Source of the DNA: Gonocerus acuteangulatus
Taxonomy: Eukaryota; Arthropoda; Insecta; Hemiptera; Coreidae
Assembly: GCA_946811695.1 (NCBI GenBank)
Contig: OX328132.1
Span: 123,220,406-123,284,405, forward strand
Direction of reading: 5' to 3'
DNA length: 64,000 nucleotides
In this document: piece after piece, positions 47,893-58,819 of the stretch
How positions within the stretch are numbered: the stretch's first letter is position 1
Layout of the letters: each line of letters opens with the position of its first letter
Position numbers and translations under genes: made by a program
The notes under the pieces: model-generated
Told to the model about the DNA's origin: nothing
Database searches by the model: none
What the model saw: only the letters and a program-made list of their open reading frames with translations

Positions 47893-49613
47893 GGTGTCCC
47901 GTAAATGTCTAGTCATATTGTGAGGGGTGATAGAGGACCCTTAGGGGAACAAAAAATGTTCTATGACGATTTCCCGAATTCTCGCCCATAAGGGAGAAAA
48001 CGTCGTTTTATTATTTTTTCGAGACAAACGTAGTTTTTAGAAGAATAATCGTTGTAGCTCCGTCCCAGGTGGTACTACTAAAAAGGGTGTGAAACCAATC
48101 AAAAGCTGAGTAAATTTACTATAAGACTAGTTGAGAGTAAACGTAAAAATGAATGAATGTAAGTATGTATATCTTACCAAAAGAAGGCAATTCTAAATTT
48201 CCTGACATTTTATTGATATTTCTTTCCAGCGTTACTCCTCAATAAGCAGGATCTGAGATTTCCGGGTTTCAGAAAAACTTCTTCATTTAACCAGCTTTCC
48301 ATTCATGTATCACAACCCTGTGTTATTGAAGTATTTGAACGATTTAAGAACAAAAGTTTTATAAAAAACATGGATCTGTGAAAAGAAAATTATATTTTTT
48401 CCTTCAATTTATTCAAAAAGCTGAAGGGAAATATTTTTTTATAAATGTTTACATAAATATTAAGTAAATATTTACTTAAAAGAATAAAAAAAATTACTTC
48501 CACGGATAAAAAAAAAATCTTAAAACAGTAAATAAATAAAATACACATTTATTTTGAATTTATTAATTCAGGTAACTAATACTGGGTCCAGGAGGCGGCC
48601 ATTAAGGAACCCCAACCATACATTAACCTCAAAAATTACTATTTTTACCTATATTACGCATTTGAACACATTTTTACAGGACTATGTACATATTATTTAT
48701 GAGGGATTGAATTTTTAATTACCACAACAAAAACGCATGGGCTCAGAATCCCAGTGAGTTTCACAAGCGTAGCCATCAGTATTAATATAAGGTAAAGCAT
48801 TTGTTTTCTAAATATAAGTGCCTGTAAAAATGTGTTCAAATGCGTGATCTAGGTAAAAATAATAATTTTTGAGGTTAATTTATGGTTGGGGTTCCTTAAT
48901 GGCCGCCTCCTGGACCCAGTATTAGTTACCTGAATTAACAAATTCAAAATAAATGTGTATTTTATTTATTTACTGTTTTAGGAATTTTTTTTATATTCGT
49001 GGAAGTAATTTTTTTTATTGTTTTAAGTAAATATTTACTTAATATTTATGTAAACATTTATAAAAATAAATATTTCCCTTCAGCTTTTTGAATAAATTGA
49101 AGAAAAAAATATAATTTTCTTTTCAGAGATCCATGTTTTTTTTAAACGTTTGTACTTAAACCGTTCAAATACTTCAATAACACAGGGTTGTGATACATGA
49201 ATGGAAAGCTGGTTAAATGAGGAAGTTTTTCTGAAACCCGGAAATCTCAGATCCTGCCCATTGAGGAGTAACGCTGGAAAGAAATATCAATAAAATGGCA
49301 GGAAATTTAGAATTGCCTTCTTTTTGTAAGATATACATACTTACATTCATTCATTTTTACGTTTACTCCCAACTAGTCTTATAGTAAATTTACTCAGCTT
49401 TCGATTGGTTTCACTTCCTTTCTAGTAGTACCACCTGGGACGGAGCTACAACGATTATGTTTCTAAAAACCACGTTTGTCTGGATAAAACAATAAAACGA
49501 CGTTTTCTCCCTTATGGGCGAGAATTCGGGAAATCGTCATAGAACATTTTTTGTTCCCCTAAGGGTCCTCTATCACCCGTCTCAATATGACTAGACATTT
49601 ACGGGACACCCTG
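47890..49613. mobile_element. Foldback element with ~790-bp arms (TA target)
   Basis: Ends CAGGGTGTCCCGTAAATG / CATTTACGGGACACCCTG next to TA in an AT microsatellite. The left arm (to about 48,680) and right arm (from about 48,821) are inverted, nearly identical copies separated by about 140 bp. Shared blocks: CCGTCCCAGGTGGTACTACT, CAGGATCTGAGATTTCCGGG and TGGGTCCAGGAGGCGGCCAT (complement in the right arm). No transposase or other ORF. TA duplication suits a Tc1/mariner-type origin. Confidence 0.9.
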
Positions 49614-49639
49614 TATATATTTATATATATATATTTATA

Positions 49640-49706
<67 letters not shown>

Positions 49707-49737
49707 ATTTATATATATATATATTTATATATATATA

Positions 49738-49845
<108 letters not shown>

Positions 49846-50728
49846 CTGTTCGCTCATTTCTGGCTTCCCTAATGGTCCGATTGTGATGAAATTTGGTACA
49901 AAAATCCGTCTTCTAATTTGAAAGGTCAAGTTCGTTAACCAGCAGAATCGGCCCACTGGAAGATGGCGTTTGGGGCGAAATTCGCGCCAAAAAAATCGTA
50001 ACGCTTACGTTTTTGAGTTCATAAGCTTGTAAGTACTCGTTTTATACGCTTCTTGGGCTAGGGAAACGAATGAAATCATTTTCAAGGCGATAGCTTTAAC
50101 CGTTTTCGAGAAAATTGGAAAAATAGTTTTTGAATACCGTTTTTGGTATGGGTACTTAGAATCATGGGATTCAGTTGAAACATTTTCTGCATGTTCTACT
50201 TTCATTAAAACTAATATGTTGAAATTTTTGTTACGTTTGGGTTAGAATAAAATATTTTATTAACAGACTTAAATAATTTTGGTAACTTTGTATACCTTCC
50301 TTAATATTTCGAAAAAGGTTGAGAATCTTGCGAACGTAAGATTACCATTAGAAAGCTTACTAAATGTTCTACAAAAATGGTTCTAATGAAAGTTTTGATT
50401 AGGCGATGTCAATCGGAGAAATAAGTGCTTAAACCATTAAAGTAATTGATTTCGCTCATTCGAACTGTTCTTTTTGTCATTGATTTTTGTACTTAGAATT
50501 ATGGGATTCAGTTGAAACATTTTCTGCATGTTCGAATTTTATCAACACTAATATGTTGAAATTTTGGTTACGTTTGGAGTAAAGGAAGGGTTAGAATAAA
50601 ATATTTTATTAACAGACAAGAAAAGTTTTGGTAACTTTGTATACTTTCGTTAGTATCTCGAAAACCGTTGACAATCTTGGGAAGCAGAAGGTTACCATTC
50701 GAAACCTTACTAAATGCTCTACAAAAAA

Positions 50729-52098
50729 GTCCGTCTCGCAGGAACTGCATCATCTTAGCGCGGTTCCGTTCATATCCCTAGTCTAATTTGGAAAGATTAA
50801 AATAGAAGCAGTTATTATTTTGGTTCCACCAGTCTTTTTTTTTTTAATTAATTATTATAATGGCGTGTCAACCCTTAAGGTCACTAACGCCATTCCTGTG
50901 TGTAGTAAAGTCTTGAAAGGTCATGATTTACAATCTTACCTGGAAGGGTCGGCTAACACTAGAAACGGACCCGCTAGTGACAAGGTCTTGGAATCCTGGA
51001 AATCTATATTTCTAACAATAAATTGTTTTGTTATTTTACAAAACCAGTTTTATTGTCAAATACATTATCCAATTATAAGCAATTAAAAAATAACAAGGAA
51101 TAAAACAGACAAAAAGAACCATTCGAATAAACGAAATCAATTAATTTAAAGTTTTAAGCACTTATTTCTCCGATTGACATCGCCTAATTAAAACTTTCGT
51201 TAGAACATTTTTTGTGGAGCATTTAGTAAGCTTTCGAATGGTAACCTTTCGCTTCCCAAGATTTTCAACCGTTTTCGATATATTAAGAAATTATACGAAG
51301 TTCCCAAAACTTTTCATTATTTCTAGCAACAGAAAATTGGTCTCATTTTACCTATCCTGTTTTACACAAAAATACATTTTCCTAACATAAGAAATTACAA
51401 AAATAAAAATCAATAAAAAACTAAGGGAAAGAGACAAAAATTACAAAAAGAATGACAGAAACCCGTTCATAAGAACTAAACAGACGTATTTGAAGTTTTA
51501 AGCACTTATTTCTTCGACTGACATCACCTAATCAAAACTTGTTTCAGAATCTTTTCTGTAGAGAATTTAGAAATCTTTCAAATAGTTTCTATCCACTTAC
51601 CACGATTTCCCAACCGTGTTCGAGATATTAATGAAAGTATACGAAGTTCCCAAAACTTTTCATGTCTGTTCATAAAATATTTTATTCTAACCCTTCCTTA
51701 ACTCCAAACGTAACATAACTTTCAACATATTAGTTTTAATGAAAGTAGAACATGCAGATAATGTTTCAACTGAATCCCGTGATTATAAGTACCCAAACCA
51801 AAAACGGTATTCAAAAACTATTTTTCCAATTTTCTCGAAAACGGTTAAAGCTATCGTCTTGAAAATGGTTTCATTCGTTTTCCTAGCCCACGGAGCCTAT
51901 AAAAAGAGTACTTACGAGCTTATGAACTCAAAAACGTAAGCGTTACGATTTTTTCTCCGCGAATTTCGACCCAAACGCCATCTTCCAGTGGGCGGATTTT
52001 GCTGGTTAACGAACTTGACCTTTCAAATTGGACGACTGATTTTTGTACCAAATTTCATCAAAATCGGACCATCAGGGAAGCCAGAAATGAGCGAACAG

Positions 52099-52131
<33 letters not shown>

Positions 52132-52287
52132 CGTACATATATATATATACAAATTTGAACCACCGTTATTTTCAGTCTCTAGGGGTTCTGAAACGCAAAT
52201 TTTTCTTGTCGGCACTTCCGGATTGTTTCATTGTATCAACCTTATAAGCGGGGTTCCTCCCTATGGGGGAGGGAGGAACCGCGCTAA
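50729..52287 (+). mobile_element. HINE-like element H, inserted in element G
   Basis: GTCCGTCTCGCAGGAACTGC to GCGCTAA at 52,287. The flanks CTCTACAAAA(AA) and (AA)GGCTCTAAAG join to restore the uninterrupted text seen at 15,520 and 63,910, so insertion into an A-run is directly visible. It shares the poly-T/SINE-tail insertion (50,833-50,910) with element A. (AT)n at 52,103-52,131. Confidence 0.75.
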
Positions 52288-52766
52288 AAGGCTCTAAAGA
52301 AAGTTTTAATTAGGCGATGTCAATCGGAGAAATAAGTGCTTAAAACTTTAAAGTAATTGATTTCGTTTATTTGAATGGTTCTTTTTGTCTGTTTTATTCC
52401 TTGTTATTTTTAAATTGCTTATAGTCGGATGATGTATTTGACAATAAAACAGATTAAGTAAAATAAGAAGATCAATTTATTGTTAAAAATGTAGCGTTCA
52501 AAGAGAGAGATCCCAAGGCTTTCCAAATGCCTCTGTGCGGAGGCCTTTCTGCCCGACTTATGGGATAGCTGACCCATACAGGTAAGATTGTAAATCAAGA
52601 CTGGTTTGTTTGAGATTTCATTTGGATAGGTGTTTCGCTATTGATCTAAACAAAGTAATAACTGTTTCTAATCTATGCCTTCATAAACACTAGAGATAAG
52701 AACGGAACTGCGCTAAGATGTCGCAGTTCCAGCGAATCGGACTTTTGTATGTCTTTATCCCTTGTT

Positions 52767-52971
52767 TTTTTTTTTTTTTTTTTTTTTTTTCTTGTTTTTT
52801 TTTTACGGCGCATCGACATAATTCTTGGCCATTAGCGCCGAGACCCAGGGTGCAACCAGGAATTTTCTCAGCGAGCCCTGAGATGAGAAAATTCCTGGCG
52901 CCGGTGGGGATCGAACCCACCATCTCCCGCTTATGAATCTAGCGCGCTAGCCACTAGACCACGGGAGACCC
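52767..52971 (-). mobile_element. tRNA-derived SINE with 14-bp target duplication
   Basis: CTTTATCCCTTGTT at 52,753-52,766 and again at 52,972-52,985 bounds it. On the minus strand it has GGTCTCCCGTGGTCTAGTGG (A box), GGTTCGATCCC (B box), a 15-bp inverted repeat CCAGGAATTTTCTCA/TGAGAAAATTCCTGG, a GGCGC...GCGCC tail and an A-tail. Best copy in the window. Confidence 0.9.
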
Positions 52972-52985
52972 CTTTATCCCTTGTT

Positions 52986-53559
<574 letters not shown>

Positions 53560-53703
53560 TTTTTATTGTTTTGTGGAGGAGAATCTCCAAAAGGAATACC
53601 TAAAGGAATACCTAACTCCCCTCCTAATGTTGAATTAAGTGTTTTAAGCAGTAAAGTTTTATTTCAGAGAAGGTACATAGGGGACAATGTATATTTATTG
53701 CTA
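53560..53703. other. No gene seen
   Basis: Short spacer with AAAGGAATACCTA repeated. Confidence 0.3.
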
Positions 53704-54112
53704 ACTAGCTGTGCACGCGACTTCGTCCGCGAGTGACTTGGGGCAGCATTTTTGGATATATCTTTTGGTTTATTTTGGATTATAAACACTACAAATCTAC
53801 CTTACTGTAATGCTTACCGTAAATCTATACATGATATGTATAGATTAATCCCCCTTGCCATGGGGGATCAAGCGTACAGGCTGCTAGGATTGCTAAAACG
53901 TGACAGAGCTTAGCTTAAAGGGGTCAGCTTAGTGCCCTTAGGGATTGTTAAACCCTAGTGTGTATAGAGTGTCTGACAGACAGCAGACAAACAGACAAAA
54001 ATTCTATAAATCATTGTTTTGGGTACTATTGCGTTGATAAAGGCCCCCAATAGTATTTTCCCTTCATATCTTCCGTATACAGACAGCGAGCCGTTAGAAT
54101 TTTATTATATGA
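53704..54112. mobile_element. Dispersed repeat starting ACTAGCTGTGC
   Basis: Starts ACTAGCTGTGCACGCGACTT, passes through TGACAGACAGCAGACAAACAG and CCCCCAATAGTATTTT, and ends AGAATTTTATTATATGAATA. A colinear copy is at 56,511-56,885. Elements with this start and end style are common in insects. I do not assign a class. Confidence 0.7.
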
Positions 54113-54640
54113 ATAGATAGATTACGCCTGGTAGTGGTAAGTTGGTAATTTGGGTCCAGAGTAAACACCCCGCTCCTAATGAACCGATTTAGTTTATTTA
54201 CACAACATATTTTTCTTTTAATATGTCCACAACGAATTCCAAGTTTCGTTACAATACAGCAATAATTGCGGCCGGTATGAGCGAACTACTTTGGGTCCGG
54301 AGTAAACCCTCCTCCAAATGAACCAATTTTGCTGGTTAACGAACTCATTCAATCATTTGCTATGGGAATACTATAAACAAAGTTTCGTGACAAAAACGCC
54401 AAAAAGCTCTGGTGTGTATCGTGTTAACGATGGTTCATGGAATGTTTGACGTGATTCTTTACATTGGCATAACTTTTTTATTTATGGACTGATTGACATG
54501 AAACAAACACTAAATACTAAGTGAAACTTACCACAATTTAATGGTAAACCCCGCAACTAAATTGGATAAGCCGTTTGTGAGATTCCTGCGCACAGACAAA
54601 CCGATAAACAGACAACAATTTTAAAAAATCAAAGAAAATA
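54113..54640. repeat. Dispersed repeat, module shared with 21.7-22.4 kb
   Basis: GGTAGTGG...GGGTCC(A/G)GAGTAAAC, CCGATTTAGTTTATT, TTGCTGGTTAACGAACTC and TTGACATGAAACAAACACTA appear in the same order at 57,415-57,830. Only one unit of the tandem module is present. Confidence 0.65.
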
Positions 54641-55176
54641 ATCAAAATAAAACAAAATATGATCAAAATCATAAAAATCGGTATAAAACATTTTCTTATG
54701 TGTTGTATTAATTAAAATATTTTTCAGCAAATAAACAGTTTTAGTTTTAGAATATTTTTGGTACATATCTAGATGTTATTTTTATTTTTTTAATTGAAAA
54801 AGTTAAAAAAAAGTTGCTTTACATCTAGATCACTGTGGTCTTTCTAAATACAGCAAGGTCATGAGCATCATACTTGATTTAGAGTGCGTGGCACACGAAA
54901 CAAGTATCATGGGTACGTCTCTCGCGTTTGTTGGCTTCTTCGATCGTTTGTGAAGGAACGTCAAAATCTGTTTTGAAGCTTCATAAAAAAGCGCTGATAG
55001 GACGGAAGGAGGTTGGTTGAGTGTTTATGGGAGTCATTACTCTATGAGAAAAAGCATTGAGCATAGAAGGGGGAATGGTGCTGTTGTAAAAAGCTGAGAA
55101 TTTCGACAGTGGCTGACCTAATGACGCTACTAGGACGGTCCTTCGCTTTCTCTAAATTGCCTTTCAGGGTTCTGAC
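54641..55176. other. No gene seen
   Basis: AT-rich then mixed. No supported feature. Confidence 0.35.
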
Positions 55177-55285
55177 CCCCCCCCTTTCCACCCCCCCCCC
55201 CTTCCACCCCTCCCCCCAACCAACCACCTCCCCCCAACCAACCACCTCCCCCCCCAACCAACAACCTCCCCACCCCTCTACTGTC
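55177..55285. repeat. C-rich low-complexity tract
   Basis: Runs of 5-11 C separated by TTCCA or AACCAACCACCT. The minus strand has many G-runs and could form G-quadruplexes. Apparent glycine- or proline-rich ORFs are artefacts. The flank AAATTGCCTTTCAGGGTTCT is related to 56,337-56,355. Confidence 0.9.
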
Positions 55286-55689
55286 AACTTGGCCCAATAC
55301 TAGAACCCTCGGTATTATTGCCCTTCCCACTGACGCCTCGTCTACACTAATAATCATTCCCGCAGTTTCAAAAGGAAAGATTCATAAACATGATGAGGAG
55401 TCAGAATATGACTTTCAGAAGTCAGCGAAAAACCTGGGGCTTCATAGTCCACGTATGGATTTTTAATACTTTTGGAAAAGGTTTCCCGGTCGTATTTTTT
55501 TCGGGTGTGATTTCACCTGGCCAAGAAATAAAATAACAATTCTAAAATATTTCTATTGTGAAGGTAGAGAACATTTCAATTTTTACTGTTTATTAATTGT
55601 AGAGGACTGCACGAAACATTGATACCTCCAGTAGAAATGTAGAGGCAAAGCATAAAAATGCATTCTTTAATGTTGCGTATATTTCAATA
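55286..55689. other. No gene seen
   Basis: Mixed sequence without a recognisable coding region. Confidence 0.35.
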
Positions 55690-55905
55690 GGCCAAGAGAG
55701 GATAGAAGAGGAGAGGAGAGGATAGAAGAAGTTAGGAGAAGGGAGGAGAGGAGCTGGGAGGATAGGAGCTGGGAGAATAGGATCTGGAAGAATAGGAGCT
55801 GGGAGGATAGGAGCTGGGAGGATAGGAGCTGGGAGGATAGGAGCTGGGAGGATAGGAGCTGGGAGGATAGGAGCTGGGTGGAAAGGAGCTGGGAGGATAG
55901 GAGAT
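55690..55905. repeat. 15-bp minisatellite, array 1
   Basis: Unit AGGAGCTGGGAGGAT, preceded by GAGGAGAGGATAGAAG variants. Confidence 0.95.
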
Positions 55906-56510
55906 ACGACCTGCTGTAGGAGTTTTAGAACATTCAGTGTCTAGATTAATTCGACTAACGCAGCTAGTTGTTTAGTAAAATATTTAAATGGAAATATTAT
56001 TAAAAATTATTCTAAAAAACTAGGGAGAAGCCTCAAGAAGCCGACCAAAGTGCTGGAAAATAATAATAAATTATACTAAAACTTGAGAGTTGGACTAGCC
56101 GCTAAGCTGCATTGAGAATTTCCAGGGCGGATTAATAGCCGTGACAACTTACTTGATACATTTAGGCTTAGAAAATGTTCCTCAGTTCTGTTTAGTGGAA
56201 TAATTAAATCACACAAATTTATTAAATAATGCAAAATGATTAAGGATGCGTGTAGACGAAATTCCGGTTGGTGAAATAATAGGAGACCGTACCTGACCAC
56301 CGACGACGTGCTAATTTCAAATCGATATTTCCACTAAATTGCCTTCCAAGGCTCGACCCCCTCCCCTTCTACAACAACTCCACCCAAAACTAGGGCCTTC
56401 TCATTACATCCCTAACAACTAGCCTCATGGATTTTTCCAATTATCTTCCTTCTCTTAGAGCCTCCCCCAATTCTTATTTACTCAACAGTTTTTCACAATA
56501 TATATTACGT
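55906..56510. other. No gene seen; diverged duplicate of the 55.1-kb flank
   Basis: CTAAATTGCCTTCCAAGGCT and CCCCCTCCCCTTCTAC at about 56,334-56,374 echo 55,155-55,205. Confidence 0.4.
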
Positions 56511-56885
56511 ACTAGCTGTGCCCGCGACTTCGCCCGCGCCTATAGTGACTTAGAGCAGCAATTTGGGATATATCTTTTGGTTTATTTTGGATTATAAACG
56601 CCGCCGTATGGGTATTTAAAAAAAATCGACTTTACTGTAATGCTTCTCAAACATGATATTAGCCATGGGGGATCAAGCATACAGGCTGCTACGGTTTTTA
56701 CACGTGACAGAGCCTCTAAACTGACCCCTTAGGGTGTACAGAGTGTCTCACAGGCAACAGACATACAGAAAAAAATTCTAAAATACATTGTTTTGGGTAC
56801 TATTGCGTTTATAAATGCCCCCAATAGTATTTTTTACAATATATCTTCGATGTGCAGACATCGATCCGTTAGAATTTTATTATAT
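56511..56885. mobile_element. Dispersed repeat starting ACTAGCTGTGC, copy 2
   Basis: Starts ACTAGCTGTGCCCGCGACTT and ends AGAATTTTATTATATG. Colinear with 53,704-54,112 with small indels. Confidence 0.7.
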
Positions 56886-57414
56886 GTATTACGGCTAGGG
56901 AGGATAGGAGCTAGGAGGATAGGATAGGAGAGGATAGGATAGCATCTGGCGATAGATTACGGCTGGGAGGATAGTAGCTGGGAGGATAGGAGAGGACTGC
57001 ATAGGAGCTGGGAGGATAGGAGAATGGAGGATAGGAGCTGGGAGGATAGGAGCTGGGAGGATAGGAGCTGGGAGGATAGGAGCTGAGAGGATAAGAGCTG
57101 GGAGGATAGGAGCTGGGAGGATAGGAGCTGGGAGGATAGGAGCTAGGAGGATAGGAGCTGGGAGGATAGGAGCTGGGAGGATAGGAGCTGGGAGGATAGG
57201 AGCTGGGAGGATAGGAGCTGAGAGGATAAGAGCTGGGAGGATAGGAGCTGGGAGGATAGGAGCTAGGAGGATAGGAGCTGGGAGGATAGGAGCTGGGAGG
57301 ATAGGAGCTGGGAGGATAGGAGCTGGGAGGATAGGAGCTGGGAGGATAGGAGCTGGGAGGATAGGAGCTAGGAGGATAAGAGCTGGGAGGATAGGATAGG
57401 ATAGGATAGCATCT
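56886..57414. repeat. 15-bp minisatellite, array 2
   Basis: More than 25 copies of AGGAGCTGGGAGGAT with minor variants and a repeated block of several units (AGCTGAGAGGATAAGAGC at 57,082 and 57,217). It sits at the boundary between the dispersed repeat and the GTAAAC module, which abut directly at 54,112. Confidence 0.95.
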
Positions 57415-57830
57415 GGCGATAGATAACGGCTGGTAGTGGCGATTTGGGTCCAGAGTAACCCTCCCCTCCTAAAGAACCGATTTAGTTTATTTTTACAATA
57501 TATTTGTCTTTAAATATTTCTACAACGAATACCGAGTTTCGTTCAAATACTACAATAAACCGGTATGGGCGAACAACTACTTTGGGTCCGGAGTAAACCC
57601 CCCCTCCAGATGAACCCATTTTGCTGGTTAACGATCTCGTTCAATCATTTGTTAGGGGAATACTATATACCATGTACCGTGACGAAAGTAGAAAAAAAAA
57701 CTCTGGTTTGTATAGTGTTAACGAGAGTTGATGAAATGTTCCACGCGATTCTTTACATTGCCATAACCTCTATATTTATGAACCGATTGACATGAAACAA
57801 ACACTAAATGTTAATTGTCGCTTATGGGCA
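57415..57830. repeat. Dispersed repeat, second copy of 54.1-54.6 kb
   Basis: Same landmarks as 54,113-54,520, ending TTGACATGAAACAAACACTA. Confidence 0.65.
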
Positions 57831-58799
57831 GACGTGCTATGCGTTTCCGCTGAGAGTTCTTTCTTTCCAAATTGTACATTCCTGCGCATGCGCATGTTTA
57901 CAAATGCGTTGATTTTATAACCTTCATAACGGTGAACATTAGTGCTTTATAACTTATTTCCTAGTTGAGAGAGACTTTTTAAGCGAATGTTTAGTGAATC
58001 AAAATACGTTATAGTGCAAAATTTGGAAATAATTGGTTTGGAGGACGCTAAACTTCAGTATTATCACTGGTAATAAAAGCTGGCGCAAACAACGTATTTG
58101 TAAACACGCACATGGGCGGGTATGGAAAAGTCCGTAATAAAGAAGTCTAATTGAAATTTACCATCAATTATTTAAATTTATCAGCAGTTATTTATTCAAA
58201 AACATTTTTCGAAATAATGAAACATTCTTCACATTTTTTATTTCGCTGTTGAAAGTATTATATAACAGAAATTTAATATAAACGGAAATGACATTTTTCA
58301 AAAATTCGTTGATGAGTGCACCCTCAATAGGTACATTTCTTGGAAAAGTGCTAATGAAATTCAAGAAAGAATAAGAGCACTTGTTTCAAGAGGTGTGTGA
58401 AGTGGTTAGAACTTGGAGAGATGTGGAGCGGACAAACGGTCCTGACATTTATGGAGCGAGTTATCAACCTTGTTCCTCGCAAACTCTCAGCAAAACTTAC
58501 CATCAAAATTCTAGCCACAGAACATCACCTTAAGTGTTACTTAGTCCATATAAGACAAACTTTCGAATCGCAGGAACTGCGTCATTTTACCGCGTTTCCG
58601 TTGAAAGCTTTAAAAAGGTTCAGTTAATATATTGGTCCGGGTGAATAAAAACGAGTAGGACGAGTATTTACTTACAAGTAAAGTGTGACAAGTATTTAGA
58701 GGGCAAGTAAACCGATGTGAATAAAGTGAAGAGTTTACTCGTGACCGTTTACTACCATTTACTTGCCATTTCGAGAGTATACTTGCAAGTATTTACTCG
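57831..58799. other. No intact gene; motif fragments
   Basis: TGCGCATGCGCATG at 57,883-57,896 (NRF1-like). A TTTTTCAAAAATTCGTTGAT...GTGCACCCTCAATAG block (58,295-58,335) is shared with 22,540. A HINE-like 5' stub lies at 58,560 (CGAATCGCAGGAACTGCGTC). Around 58,650-58,830, AGTATTTACTTACAAGTAAA-like short inverted repeats recur. Confidence 0.4.
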
Positions 58800-58819
58800 C
58801 GAGTCAAACGAGTTCACTA

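Noticed and set aside
55042..55357. Glycine- and proline-rich ORFs
   Set aside because: Translation of a C-rich low-complexity tract.
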